Of a DNA stretch of 64,000 nt, positions 52,546 through 61,535 are shown piece by piece (the stretch's first letter is position 1; each line of letters starts with the position of its first letter). The stretch is from Natrinema sp. DC36. Its GTDB lineage: Archaea; Halobacteriota; Halobacteria; Halobacteriales; Natrialbaceae. Under the pieces are notes generated by a model. It searched no databases, was not told where the DNA came from, and saw only the letters and a program-made list of their open reading frames with translations. The position numbers and the translations under genes were made by a program. The stretch spans positions 270,335-334,334 of the forward strand of contig NZ_CP084474.1 in NCBI RefSeq assembly GCF_020405225.1. Reading direction: 5' to 3'.

Positions 52546-54187
52546 GCTCCTGACGCCCCTCGCCGCGATCTTCATTGTCGCTGCCATTTTCCTCGTGTTT
52601 GCAACGCGACTGGGGATTCCCGCAGTGCCAATCTACATCATCGTCGGAGTGATACTGGCGCCGTTTATCCCGCAAGGGACCACCCTTGAGCTCGCACAAT
52701 GGGGAGTCGCATTCCTCGTGTTTACCTTCGGTGTTGAAGTCGAACCAGGGCGGTTCCGGGCCGTTGCACGGGACAGCGAGCACGTCGCTGCCCTACAAGT
52801 CCTGCTGATCGGAAGTCTCGTATTCGGTCTAGGACTCGTATTCGAACTCGACACGCTGAACGCAATCTACTTCGCGAGTGCAGCTGCACTCAGTTCCTCA
52901 CTCGTCGGACGAGAACTCGCCGTACATGACATTCGTCGAAATCTCATTCAGGGACGCCTCATCTCGTCGATTCATTTCGCACAGGACCTGTTCGCAGTCG
53001 TGCTCATCCTCGTTTTGAGCGCGGACCTCTTCACTCCTGATGGTATCGCGCTCAAACTTGGTTACGGCGTTGTCATTCTCCTCGTTGCGGCGCTCGTTCG
53101 AGTGTACCTCTTCGATATTCTTGTCTCACTATCGGGAGAATCCGACGAGCTCATCATTTTGACCGGAGTCGCTCTCCTCCTCGGATTCATCAGCCTCGCG
53201 GAGCTAACCGGCATCTCGATCGTCGTCGGGGCATTCGCCGCCGGGTTGGCGATCACACGGGAGTTCCCGGACAAATTGGCGTTCGAAGCCGGCCTTGAGT
53301 CGTTCGATGATTTCTTCGCTGCCGTCTTCTTTGTCACCGTCGGCAGTCTGATCACGGTTCCCACACCGCGTGCACTGTTGTTCGCGGGGGTTCTATTGTT
53401 CGTAATCGTCGTACTCAAGCCTCTGGTGACGATCTACGCGCTTCTCTATCAGGGATACGAAACCAGAACAGCATCATTGACGAGCTTCGGGCTCGACCAA
53501 GTGAGCGAGTTCGCACTCATCATCGCGATCCAGGCGTTGATCCTAGAGCGGATTCAACCAGACGTCTTCGAGGCGATCATCCTCGTTGCAGCACTCACGA
53601 TGATCACGTCAACCGCGACTCGCCAGTACAGCGAGCCACTATACCGAGTGCTGATGCGGGTTCTCCCGCTTGAATCGACACACTCCAAGCTGAATAGTCG
53701 AAGTTCCGTCGACTCATCCCTGAAAGACCACGTCATTATCGTCGGATACGGCCGACTCGGAACGCTTGCTGCGCAGACGTGTGAAGATGAAGATCAACCC
53801 GTTATCGTGGTCGAACACGATCCGGACCGGCACGAATTGGCTACAACCCACGAGAATCACATCTTCGGCGATGCAGTTAGCAGCGAAACTTGGGAGCGAG
53901 CGAACGCCGATGAAGCGCAATTGATTCTCTCGACAGTATCCGACCGACAGGTCTCTAGCCAAATTCTCGGGTTAAAGACGGAGGCGGATGTGATCCTTCG
54001 ATCGGACCGCGTCGATGAAGCAGGAGAAATGCTGGAAGCTGGTGCAGATTACGTTATCGTTCCCGACTTCCTTGCCTCAGAACAGCTCCTGGAAAAGATC
54101 CGAATGGTACTCACCGAAGACGCGTCGCTCGAAGAGTTGCGATCACGGAACAAACGCCGCTTACACGAGGACCTAGAATTTCGATAG
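52538..54187 (+). CDS. Kef/CPA2-type cation/H+ antiporter with TrkA_N domain
   Basis: The 549-aa protein starts at MVELLTPLAAIFIVAAIFLV (52538). The membrane domain spans to about residue 385 (IPAVPIYIIVGVILAPFIPQ, HFAQDLFAVVLILVLSADLF, DQVSEFALIIAIQALILERI). The TrkA_N domain (about 395-530) has an intact NAD loop IIVGYGRLGTLAAQ and VIVVEHDPDRHELATTHENH. Translational coupling with the preceding antiporter suggests a two-subunit or paired system. The intact NAD-binding loop here and the degenerate one in its partner suggest division of labour. Confidence 0.87.
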   Translation: MVELLTPLAAIFIVAAIFLVFATRLGIPAVPIYIIVGVILAPFIPQGTTLELAQWGVAFLVFTFGVEVEPGRFRAVARDSEHVAALQVLLIGSLVFGLGLVFELDTLNAIYFASAAALSSSLVGRELAVHDIRRNLIQGRLISSIHFAQDLFAVVLILVLSADLFTPDGIALKLGYGVVILLVAALVRVYLFDILVSLSGESDELIILTGVALLLGFISLAELTGISIVVGAFAAGLAITREFPDKLAFEAGLESFDDFFAAVFFVTVGSLITVPTPRALLFAGVLLFVIVVLKPLVTIYALLYQGYETRTASLTSFGLDQVSEFALIIAIQALILERIQPDVFEAIILVAALTMITSTATRQYSEPLYRVLMRVLPLESTHSKLNSRSSVDSSLKDHVIIVGYGRLGTLAAQTCEDEDQPVIVVEHDPDRHELATTHENHIFGDAVSSETWERANADEAQLILSTVSDRQVSSQILGLKTEADVILRSDRVDEAGEMLEAGADYVIVPDFLASEQLLEKIRMVLTEDASLEELRSRNKRRLHEDLEFR

Positions 54188-54301
54188 TGATGGGCCGTAC
54201 ATTGAAGTCGAATCAATCCGACACCACTGTAAACTCGTTCACTCCGATTACATATCGTTCGGGCCGAACTCCTAAATCCGGTGTGGAACATTCAATACAT
54301 A

Positions 54302-55186
54302 ATGACTAATCAGACCACGCGGGGCTCGATTCTCGTCCCGATAGCGAATCCAGAGACGGCTGACCAACTCATCTCGACAGCTGCAGATATCGCGACTGAT
54401 ACCGGGCGTCCACTCGAACTACTGACGGTGATCAGAGTTCCCGAACAGGTACCGCTTTCTGAAGGTGAGCGACTCGTCGACGATGAGCGTGAGGTTCTCG
54501 ACTATGCTGCTGATATCGTCAACGATCAGGCTATCGAGGTAACGAGCCGCATTCGATTTGCTCGCTCGATAGCGAGCGGAATCCTCAGCATAGCAGAGGA
54601 AGAAGACATTGAAACAATTCTTATGGGATGGCGAGGGCGTCCACGTCGACGGGACATCATCTTAGGATCCCATCTCGATCAAGTGCTCCGAAAAGCACCG
54701 TGTGACGTACTCGTTAAACGAATGGACGGCGACGAGGAGCTACAGCGAATTCTACTTCCCGTCGCTGGAGGTCCGAACACCGAATTGGCAGCAACCGTAG
54801 CAGGCTCCCTCGCTCGCGTTCACGATGCGGAGGTCCATGTCATCGTCGTCAATTCACCCAACGAGACAGCAACAGCACGTGATAAGAAACAAACGATGTT
54901 AGCGCGTGTTATCGCCGGATTCACTGGTGTTCCAGTGATTACTCAGGAAATTGTGGAGAGCGACTCTGTTGGTGATACAATAGTCAATCAATCTGAGGAC
55001 GTAGATCTCGTTGTTCTCGGGGCGACTTCTGAAGACCTCTTCGGTCGTTCTGTTATCGGATCACTTCCAGAACAGGTGGGGCGACAATCAGCTAGCTCGG
55101 TGCTGATGGTTAAAGAGCACCGAAATCTCCCCTCCCGCCTGGTACGGCTCACCTCACGCCTCCGACGCGAAATACTTCGTTTCTAA
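54302..55186 (+). CDS. tandem UspA universal stress protein
   Basis: The 294-aa protein starts at MTNQTTRGSILVPIANPETA (54302). It has two Usp domains (about residues 1-140 and 145-280) with the ATP-loop-like segments ILMGWRGRPRRRDIILGSHL and VVLGATSEDLFGRSVIGSLP. It follows the antiporter pair by 115 bp and precedes MscS, so it may sense ATP or c-di-AMP to tune these transporters. A basic tail RLVRLTSRLRREILRF ends the protein. The Usp domains resemble those fused to the APC permease at 36998. Confidence 0.82.
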   Translation: MTNQTTRGSILVPIANPETADQLISTAADIATDTGRPLELLTVIRVPEQVPLSEGERLVDDEREVLDYAADIVNDQAIEVTSRIRFARSIASGILSIAEEEDIETILMGWRGRPRRRDIILGSHLDQVLRKAPCDVLVKRMDGDEELQRILLPVAGGPNTELAATVAGSLARVHDAEVHVIVVNSPNETATARDKKQTMLARVIAGFTGVPVITQEIVESDSVGDTIVNQSEDVDLVVLGATSEDLFGRSVIGSLPEQVGRQSASSVLMVKEHRNLPSRLVRLTSRLRREILRF

Positions 55187-55257
55187 CGTTGGCGGAAATC
55201 GGAAGCCCGAAATGAGTTCGAGAGCCACTCACTACACACTTATATTCGGAATCAACT

Positions 55258-56418
55258 ATGGACAGTACATTGACAATGGTCGACATTTCCCACAGCCCAG
55301 AATTTCTACTCCAAACCGCTAGCGATATCCCTCTCAGCGATCGGCCGTGGTTACTCGTCATCGCTATCCTCGTCATCTCGTACCTTCTCTCACGGCTTAT
55401 CGAGTGGAGCGGGCAGAAATTCCTAGACCAATCTGACCACTGGCCCGACAACTCGATCAACCGCGCTTTTTTCCAGGAGATACACATGCCCCTGTACATT
55501 TCGGTGGCTCTCGGTGGAATTTATCTTAGTCTAAGCATTCTCGGGGTCGTCGAATCGAGTTACTTTCTCGTCGGCACCATCCTATCGGTACTCGTCGTGC
55601 TGTGGATGCGAGCAGCAAAACGCTTCGGGGGACAGTGGATCGAGACCGTGAATGCGACTGAGAGTGACTATGAATTTTCGCCAATCTTCAAGAACTTCTG
55701 GACGATCCTCATCATACTCGGAATTGGAATCAGCCTTCTCGTTATTTGGGAGATTGATATTACCCCGTTTCTCGCTTCGGCAGGGATCATCGGGATTATC
55801 CTCGGGTTGGCTGCACAGGAAGCTATCGGTAATTTGATCGGCGGCGTTTCGTTATATTTCGACGATACCTATAAAACCGGAGATGTAATCATCTTGGAGA
55901 ACGGCCAGCGAGGGACAGTCACTGACATCGGTATCCGAAGTACGACGGTCCTCACACGCGACAATATTCTGGTTACAGTCCCGAACGCGGTGTTGAACTC
56001 CGCATCGGTCGTTAACGAGTCAGCACCACAACGACGAAAGCGAATCCGTGTTCCAATCACAGCCGCATATGGAACGGACTACCGAGATGTCGAAGAGATT
56101 CTCCTTGGGGTCTGCGACGAAATACAACTTATCCTTGACTCACCCTCTCCGCGGGTGATGTTCCGCGAATTTGGCGATTCTGCGCTCGTCTTCGAACTCT
56201 GGGCCTTTGTTGCCCATCCATTTAGCGAACAGCGAGCGATTGACCAGATTAATCGACTAGTCTATGACGAATTCGACGACGCAGATATCGTTATCCCCTT
56301 CCCGCAACGGGAAATCAGCTTCCTCGATTCGGAACAAGAAGCCCCTCCGCAACAACCGGTGGAACGAGTATACGATGAGGAGGGGACAAAACCACCCACA
56401 GATGAATCAAGCAACTAA
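55258..56418 (+). CDS. MscS-type small-conductance mechanosensitive channel
   Basis: The 386-aa protein has four to five helices (about residues 20-195). The pore helix and beta domain are LASAGIIGIILGLAAQEAIG, LIGGVSLYFDDTYKTGDVII and ENGQRGTVTDIGIRSTTVLT, then VPNAVLNSASVVNESAPQRR. A C-terminal alpha/beta vestibule reaches about 355, with an acidic, Pro-rich tail. MscS channels release solutes during hypo-osmotic shock. It completes the osmotic set and starts 72 bp after the UspA gene, so the two may share a transcript. Confidence 0.92.
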   Translation: MDSTLTMVDISHSPEFLLQTASDIPLSDRPWLLVIAILVISYLLSRLIEWSGQKFLDQSDHWPDNSINRAFFQEIHMPLYISVALGGIYLSLSILGVVESSYFLVGTILSVLVVLWMRAAKRFGGQWIETVNATESDYEFSPIFKNFWTILIILGIGISLLVIWEIDITPFLASAGIIGIILGLAAQEAIGNLIGGVSLYFDDTYKTGDVIILENGQRGTVTDIGIRSTTVLTRDNILVTVPNAVLNSASVVNESAPQRRKRIRVPITAAYGTDYRDVEEILLGVCDEIQLILDSPSPRVMFREFGDSALVFELWAFVAHPFSEQRAIDQINRLVYDEFDDADIVIPFPQREISFLDSEQEAPPQQPVERVYDEEGTKPPTDESSN

Positions 56419-56490
56419 GTAAAACTTCGTCCTCAACGTTCGTCCACGGGGTTCTTCGAACTTATTAATATCGGTCAATTTTCTCCCCAT

Positions 56491-56646
56491 ATGAAGTGTA
56501 ACCGCTGTGAATCAGACGAAGAGGCATGTATGGACGTCCAGTTCCAGAGTGTGGCGAAAATTATCACATATCTGTGTCAAAGTTGTGCCTGCTCGATGAC
56601 TGCCGATCCGGATATCCTCGAAGTTAAACCCTCTTCCGGCCCATAG
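56491..56646 (+). CDS. 51-aa zinc-ribbon microprotein
   Basis: Translation from ATG 56491 gives MKCNRCESDEEACMDVQFQS, then ITYLCQSCACSMTADPDILE. Two C-x2-C pairs form a standard zinc ribbon. It is a paralog of the protein at 39759 (VQFQ...YLCQ), where the second pair is damaged. A nearby AT stretch at 56460-56475 may be its promoter. Function unknown; possibly DNA- or protein-binding. Confidence 0.6.
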   Translation: MKCNRCESDEEACMDVQFQSVAKIITYLCQSCACSMTADPDILEVKPSSGP

Positions 56647-56732
56647 TCCCCGCTGAATTTCTACTCCTACTATTTTCAAGGAGAAGTATGTATCATCCCG
56701 CCTTGACATCCATTGTAGGCGGAGAGTTTCGA

Positions 56733-57293
56733 TCACTGCCATTCTTGAAAGATTTCGTCACGAGGTGTCATTGAGTACTTCCCATCGTCAAATACCGTTA
56801 CGCGCCCTGTTTCAGCGCTAAGGGTGATTGTGGTAACAACGTCCGGCCGTGCAGACGTGTCAGCTGCACTCATATGCCGTGACCCCATCCAATCGGCATA
56901 CTGAATGCGAGATTCATCTGACTGATTTGGATCAGATGAATAATCATGGAATCGGACCATCTGCTCCTGGATGATCCCGTCCACACTGATAACTACAGCT
57001 CCATCACGAGTGCGAGCGACCTCAGTCGTTGCTTCATAGAAACGATCGACATCATCAAGAACATCACGGGAAGTAGAGACTGGCCATCGATTCGCGCCCA
57101 TTGGATCAGCGTGGTTTCGCACCGTGTGACCAGAGACGATGGCAAAGTAGAGCCCAGGGCCAGTGACATACGGTTCCCCCCAAGACTCGAAAGCTAAACT
57201 AATATCCTCGATGCAGAACTTAAGGATGTCAACCAGCTTCTTTACACGTTCATGGGACTGATAATCGATATCCAACGACTCGATAGTAGGCAT
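56733..57293 (-). CDS. diadenylate cyclase (DisA_N/DacZ-like), c-di-AMP synthase
   Basis: The 186-aa protein is a single DAC domain. It has the DGA motif (VARTRDGAVVISVDGIIQEQ, residues 97-99) and the RH motif (ADWMGSRHMSAADTSARPDV, residues 139-140) in the order of DacZ/DisA enzymes, which join two ATP to c-di-AMP. The third motif residue, Arg in many bacterial proteins (RHR), is Met here. c-di-AMP controls K+ uptake and efflux and osmolyte transport through RCK_C, CBS and Usp proteins in other prokaryotes. Several of these receptor types are encoded in this same window. It probably supplements a chromosomal dacZ. Confidence 0.82.
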   Translation of the reverse strand: MPTIESLDIDYQSHERVKKLVDILKFCIEDISLAFESWGEPYVTGPGLYFAIVSGHTVRNHADPMGANRWPVSTSRDVLDDVDRFYEATTEVARTRDGAVVISVDGIIQEQMVRFHDYSSDPNQSDESRIQYADWMGSRHMSAADTSARPDVVTTITLSAETGRVTVFDDGKYSMTPRDEIFQEWQ

Positions 57294-57454
57294 GCTTATT
57301 TGTCGTAGGGTTACTCATAAATATCGCCCGTTACATCCGATGACTCCCATATATTACGGTTTTCATCATCCAATTTTGACTAGTGACTCTCAGTCATGGG
57401 ATTGTACAGGACCTATTGGGAACTCGAGAGAAGTCGGAGGGATTTTGAGGAAGA

Positions 57455-57622
57455 CTACAGGTCGCGAGGCTGGACCGTCTTTCGATCGTTTGATTCGGCA
57501 CGCTCGGCGGCGTCGTCGAGGAGTTCGGTGACCTCCACGTTGAGGGCATCGTAGAAATCGGCCGAGACGTTGTGGTCCGAGAGTGCATCCTTCACAGCTG
57601 CTTTGACGATTAGGTCAGACAT
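57455..57622 (-). CDS. 55-aa NFYB/HAP5-like histone-fold protein (DUF1931-like)
   Basis: Translation from ATG 57622 gives LIVKAAVKDALSDHNVSADF then LLDDAAERAESNDRKTVQPR. The spacing of helices and the end RKTVQPRDL are those of archaeal DUF1931/histone-fold proteins (AAVKEYL...NVxxDFxDALxxxVxxLLxxAAxRAxxNxRKTVxPRDL). Such proteins bind DNA or act as nucleoid factors. It is short compared with family members but contains the core helices. Confidence 0.75.
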   Translation of the reverse strand: MSDLIVKAAVKDALSDHNVSADFYDALNVEVTELLDDAAERAESNDRKTVQPRDL

Positions 57623-57728
57623 TCCATCGCGGAGTTCTCTTGTCCACCATATAAAGGTTCGAGTTTCTCACGCAGAATTTCAACCAGGTACTGACGAGAT
57701 ATATTCTGAACACCAGCTTGATATCCGC

Positions 57729-57833
57729 TCAGTCGCGGAGTCTCGCGACTGCCTGACCGACATTGCGGATGTGTTCACTCCGCTCAATATCTAATTCCTC
57801 AGCGAGGTAGTCAGCCGTCTCTTCGAGGTTCAT
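57729..57833 (-). CDS. 34-aa acidic microprotein (paralog of 10325)
   Basis: The protein starts MNLEETADYLAEELDI and ends QAVARLRD. It has the same length as the protein at 10325-10429 and aligns without gaps (11 of 34 identical, most others similar), including the C-terminal LRD. It lies on the minus strand between the histone-fold gene and MgtE. The match across 47 kb supports a real, unnamed family. Function unknown. Confidence 0.5.
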   Translation of the reverse strand: MNLEETADYLAEELDIERSEHIRNVGQAVARLRD

Positions 57834-58035
57834 ACTTCGAAAAAGGCCACTTGACGGTGATACACATTGCACGCATCAACTCGGAGACGTACGCAGAGAT
57901 CGAAGCGGAAATCGACGAGGAGAGTTTGACGGCTATCAGATGCTCGGCCTCCGATAGATAGGTGATGGCGAAGAAGCGGAGTGACTGTCTCGAGAGTGAC
58001 GAAACCCCTTTCAGGTCGACAGATTCGTGATAGAT

Positions 58036-59286
58036 ATGGACGAATCATTGATAGACCTCCAACAGACGATTGCGAATTCGCCGACGCCGGCATCGGAGTT
58101 CCAGCAGCTTTCACGCAGTCGGCAACGGGATGTATTCTTTCAGCTTCCCGAGACACTCCAGCAGACTCTCGTCGAGGACATGAGTCGAGAGCAGGTACAA
58201 CAATTCGTCCGCCGACTCGATCCCGACGAGGTCGCAGACGTCCTCGGATTAACCGACAGAGAAAGTCGAGAGGATATCCTCCGGCAACTTGACAAGGATC
58301 GTCGGGAAAAAGCCGCGTTTCTGCTCGAGTTCAGCCCCGAAAGCGCCGGCGGGTTGATGCACCTCGATTACGTCACTGTCGACATCGATCGGAGCCTCGA
58401 GGATATTGCGCATCGCGTCCAGCGACACGAAGAACGGACCGGGCGGTTCCCGACCATCTTCGTCACGAACGACGAGGAGGGGTTAGTCGGTGAGTTACCG
58501 GGGCAAACGCTGGCGATGACTGGTCCGGATTCGGTCGATCTCCGGGAACACATTCATGAAACGCCGGCGGTGGCAGTTGACAGTCCTGATACCGATGTTA
58601 TCGAGGTGTTCCGAGAGAATCCCGAGAGCACAGTTGCTGTGCTCGATGACGATAAGAATATCTTCGGCGTCATTTACGCCGAGGACCTGCTTCGCCTGAT
58701 CGAAGAAGAGGCCGGCGAGACGCTCTACGAGTTCACGGGCGTCCGAGAGGAAGAGAGTATCTTGGACGGGCCGTTCTCGAAGGTGCGCTATCGGTACAAG
58801 TGGCTCATCATCAACCTTGGGACAGCCTTTCTCGCCGCCGGTGCAGTCGGATTCTTCGAGGACACCATTGCAACGTTCACGCTGCTGGCAGTCTACATGC
58901 CGGTCGTCGCCGGGATGGGAGGCAACGCCGGCACGCAATCGATGGCCGTAACCGTACGCGGGCTCGCGTTCGGCCAGATTTCGCTGTCGACTGGGGGTCG
59001 GGCCGTGATCAACGAGATTATCGCTGGTGGCGTGAACGGGGCAATTACTGGTGTGCTCGTCGCAGTCATCGCCACGGTGTTCAATCAGAGTCCACTATTG
59101 GGCCTCGTTCTCGGCGTCTCGATGGTGCTGAATCTCGTCATCGCCGGGTTCTTCGGGACGATTATCCCACTTGTGCTGGACCATATTGACAAGGATCCGG
59201 CGACATCGGCGACGATATTTATCACGACTGCGACTGACGTCCTCGGGTTCTTCATCTTCCTCGGACTGGCCCAGTCCGTGCTCTGA
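58036..59286 (+). CDS. mgtE: MgtE-family Mg2+ transporter/channel
   Basis: The 416-aa protein starts at MDESLIDLQQTIANSPTPAS; GTG 58027 is also possible. It has the N-domain of helical repeats (about residues 5-115, VEDMSREQVQQFVRRLDPDE, LTDRESREDILRQLDKDRRE), a CBS pair (about 120-240, PESAGGLMHLDYVTVDIDRS...VFGVIYAEDLLRLIEEEAGE) and five membrane helices with the conserved VAGMGGNAGTQSMAVTVRGL near the pore and TDVLGFFIFLGLA at the end. MgtE channels close when cytosolic Mg2+ is high through the N and CBS domains. All conserved segments are present. Confidence 0.93.
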   Translation: MDESLIDLQQTIANSPTPASEFQQLSRSRQRDVFFQLPETLQQTLVEDMSREQVQQFVRRLDPDEVADVLGLTDRESREDILRQLDKDRREKAAFLLEFSPESAGGLMHLDYVTVDIDRSLEDIAHRVQRHEERTGRFPTIFVTNDEEGLVGELPGQTLAMTGPDSVDLREHIHETPAVAVDSPDTDVIEVFRENPESTVAVLDDDKNIFGVIYAEDLLRLIEEEAGETLYEFTGVREEESILDGPFSKVRYRYKWLIINLGTAFLAAGAVGFFEDTIATFTLLAVYMPVVAGMGGNAGTQSMAVTVRGLAFGQISLSTGGRAVINEIIAGGVNGAITGVLVAVIATVFNQSPLLGLVLGVSMVLNLVIAGFFGTIIPLVLDHIDKDPATSATIFITTATDVLGFFIFLGLAQSVL

Positions 59287-59339
59287 GACCGAACTGCTTT
59301 CGAGGGCGAACAACAAACAGAATTACAGCAAATCTCAGC

Positions 59340-59612
59340 GTGGCGATCCGGCAAGTACGACGAACTCGGCAACGATTGGATGCACAAACGACCGAGAACT
59401 TCGATCAGTATCGACCTGAGTGCGAGATAATTCTCGAAGAAATCGCTGATCTCACGGGTGATCCCGTGTTCGACGAGTTCAAACAGTGGATGGTCGAGAC
59501 GACAAAGGAGCGCAAAAAGCTACCGACCCCTGCAGCGGTTCGAACGCAGGCTCGCCAAATTTGTAAAAACCGTAATGTAGCTGTGCCTCGACAGTCCCCA
59601 CTTCGCGGGTAA
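59340..59612 (+). CDS. 90-aa basic hypothetical protein (GTG start)
   Basis: The frame opens at GTG 59340 just after mgtE and gives a helical protein: DQYRPECEIILEEIADLTGD, then DEFKQWMVETTKERKKLPTP and AVRTQARQICKNRNVAVPRQ. The mixed acidic start and basic end are protein-like and resemble a small conserved haloarchaeal family. Function unknown; possible cotranscription with mgtE. Confidence 0.55.
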   Translation: MAIRQVRRTRQRLDAQTTENFDQYRPECEIILEEIADLTGDPVFDEFKQWMVETTKERKKLPTPAAVRTQARQICKNRNVAVPRQSPLRG

Positions 59613-59635
59613 CCGGCTGGCTACTGCGGTAGCAA

Positions 59636-61003
59636 TTAGGATTCAGCGTCATCATCGCTGGTGAAGTCACTGAGGGCCGCCAGGTCGTCGTTGATGTCGG
59701 CCCCGGAACTCTCTCCGGGGAGGATGTCACCGAGCGCGGCCCCGAAGGACGCGACGGTCCAGACGACGCTGATCCGAGCCAGCGCCACGACAGGATCTTC
59801 CCAGTTGTCGACGCGTCCCCACATCGTCATGAGCGCCGCTGCAGTCAGAAACGACACGAGTGCAGTCCCGACCAGTCGTCGGGGGATGAAGCCGAAGATA
59901 GGTCGTGACATCTGCACGTCCTGCGGTCCTGCCCAGTATACGAGCGCCAAAATCATTAGCAGGACGAACATAGCGTTGATGAGGAAGTAGATTGGGAATA
60001 GGCCGACCTGAAAGGAGAGGAAAAAGTCCGCGATGTCGAAGACGCCGTCCTCGACCAAGAACGGAATCGAGAAGAAGATACTACCCACGAACCCCTCAGC
60101 GATGTCCCGCGTGGTATACTTTTGAATTCTATCACTGACCACGTCATTGAGCGTCGCCTTAATCGTCTCCTCCCTGATTCGATTTATTTCGATTCGGTCC
60201 GCGGAGTCATCAACGACTGCTTCGAGGTCGTCGAACTGTTCGTGAAGTGCCTCTACGAGGCCACCATCACTCAAGTTCTGAACCGTGTCCTGCTGTTCAG
60301 CAGGAGCGAGACCGATGGTACGTACATCTTCCTGTCGGGTCTCATCCTGTGTAGTCTCACTTTGAGCAACGACAACAGGTGCAGGATCACTATCCGCAAG
60401 AATATCACCGAGTGCTGCTCCGAGCGATCCGACGGTCCAGATAACGTTGATTCGGGCAATCGCCTCGATCGGTGATGCCCACCCATCGACGCGCCCCCAA
60501 ACCGTCATCAGGAGTACAGCAACGAAAAACGAGACGGCCAGGGTCATGAACACGCGTATCGGGACGACCCCAAAGAGCGTCCGTGTCTCCTCTTTGTTTC
60601 GGCCAGTCCATTCGAGCAGCGCATAGGTCATAAATACGACAAACAGCGTATTCGCTATCAGAAACACTGGAACCCCGTGGCTGGTGAACTCGAAGAGGTA
60701 GTCGGCAATATCGAAGATTCCATCCTCGACGAGGAGCGGCGACGCAAAGATAACGCTCCCGACGAACGCTTCCGCGGCGTCACGCACATCGAGGTCCCGT
60801 ACTCCTGAATCGATAAGCCCTCGCTCGTGGGCTTCCACCAATAACTGCTGGATGTCTCGCACTTCGTCGCGTGTTTCGGCGTCTGAAATGTCCGCCGTCA
60901 GGTCACTCAAGTCCGAAAAGAGATCCTCGACAGTAGATGGCGTCGCCTGTTCCTCGTCCTCTGAGGTGTTGGCGAGATCCTTCGCAGACGGGCCATCTGC
61001 CAT
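59636..61003 (-). CDS. DUF2391 (TIGR02587-like) membrane protein with internal duplication
   Basis: The 455-aa protein starts at MADGPSAKDLANTSEDEEQA (61003). It has two homologous halves. Each contains an acidic coiled region, VxGSxxFxxPxLVEDGVFDI (AFVGSVIFASPLLVEDGIFD; GFVGSIFFSIPFLVEDGVFD), then MTMWGRVDxWxxPxxAxARI and AALGDIL. Each half has four helices. DUF2391 proteins have no proven function, but the intragenic repeat suggests an eight-helix transporter-like unit. It lies convergent with the 90-aa gene. Confidence 0.8.
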   Translation of the reverse strand: MADGPSAKDLANTSEDEEQATPSTVEDLFSDLSDLTADISDAETRDEVRDIQQLLVEAHERGLIDSGVRDLDVRDAAEAFVGSVIFASPLLVEDGIFDIADYLFEFTSHGVPVFLIANTLFVVFMTYALLEWTGRNKEETRTLFGVVPIRVFMTLAVSFFVAVLLMTVWGRVDGWASPIEAIARINVIWTVGSLGAALGDILADSDPAPVVVAQSETTQDETRQEDVRTIGLAPAEQQDTVQNLSDGGLVEALHEQFDDLEAVVDDSADRIEINRIREETIKATLNDVVSDRIQKYTTRDIAEGFVGSIFFSIPFLVEDGVFDIADFFLSFQVGLFPIYFLINAMFVLLMILALVYWAGPQDVQMSRPIFGFIPRRLVGTALVSFLTAAALMTMWGRVDNWEDPVVALARISVVWTVASFGAALGDILPGESSGADINDDLAALSDFTSDDDAES

Positions 61004-61124
61004 TCCGTGTATCCGTTTGGATTCGCCGGGAAAATAGGTTCGTACTCGCTGTCGTCGTCCTGCTGTAAATCGACCGATTTCGAATCGGGCTACAGCCACA
61101 TAGAGCCGTCACACCAACCGTCGT

Positions 61125-61535
61125 GACGACCGCGAGCAGGATCTACAGAGGTGCGCCGACCTTCAGGAAGTCGCTGAACCGGTAGCCACCAGGGCCGTAT
61201 ACCACCAAGTTCGTCTGGTAGCCGATGGGGATCATGAACGACGGTCCCGAGGCGAACATCACGACCAGCAAAACGAGAACTGGTTGGCCCCGAGTTATTG
61301 CGCAGCGTAAACAGCCACCGGAATCATCAAAACGATCGTCACCACCGGCGTGATGACGTTCGCAATGAGCCCGTCAGCAGCGACGTGAGCAACAGCACGC
61401 CGACCGGTGAGAGAACCACCTCAGCTAAAACGAGTCCCTTGACGATAACACCAGCCCCGCCGGTCGCTTTCATCGCCTGCCCCAGTGGGATTACGCCCGT
61501 AAGCAGGTCGTCGGAAACTCGCCAAAACCCGAGAA
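61125..61535 (-). pseudogene. SLC13/DASS anion transporter, C-terminal remnant with stops
   Basis: The minus strand can be read as fragments of a SLC13-type permease: [40 protein letters not shown], then [22 protein letters not shown]. These are the C-terminal half signature ([28 protein letters not shown]) but in different frames, with stops and short deletions between them. The N-terminal half is missing. It is a dead transporter beside the DUF2391 gene. Confidence 0.7.
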
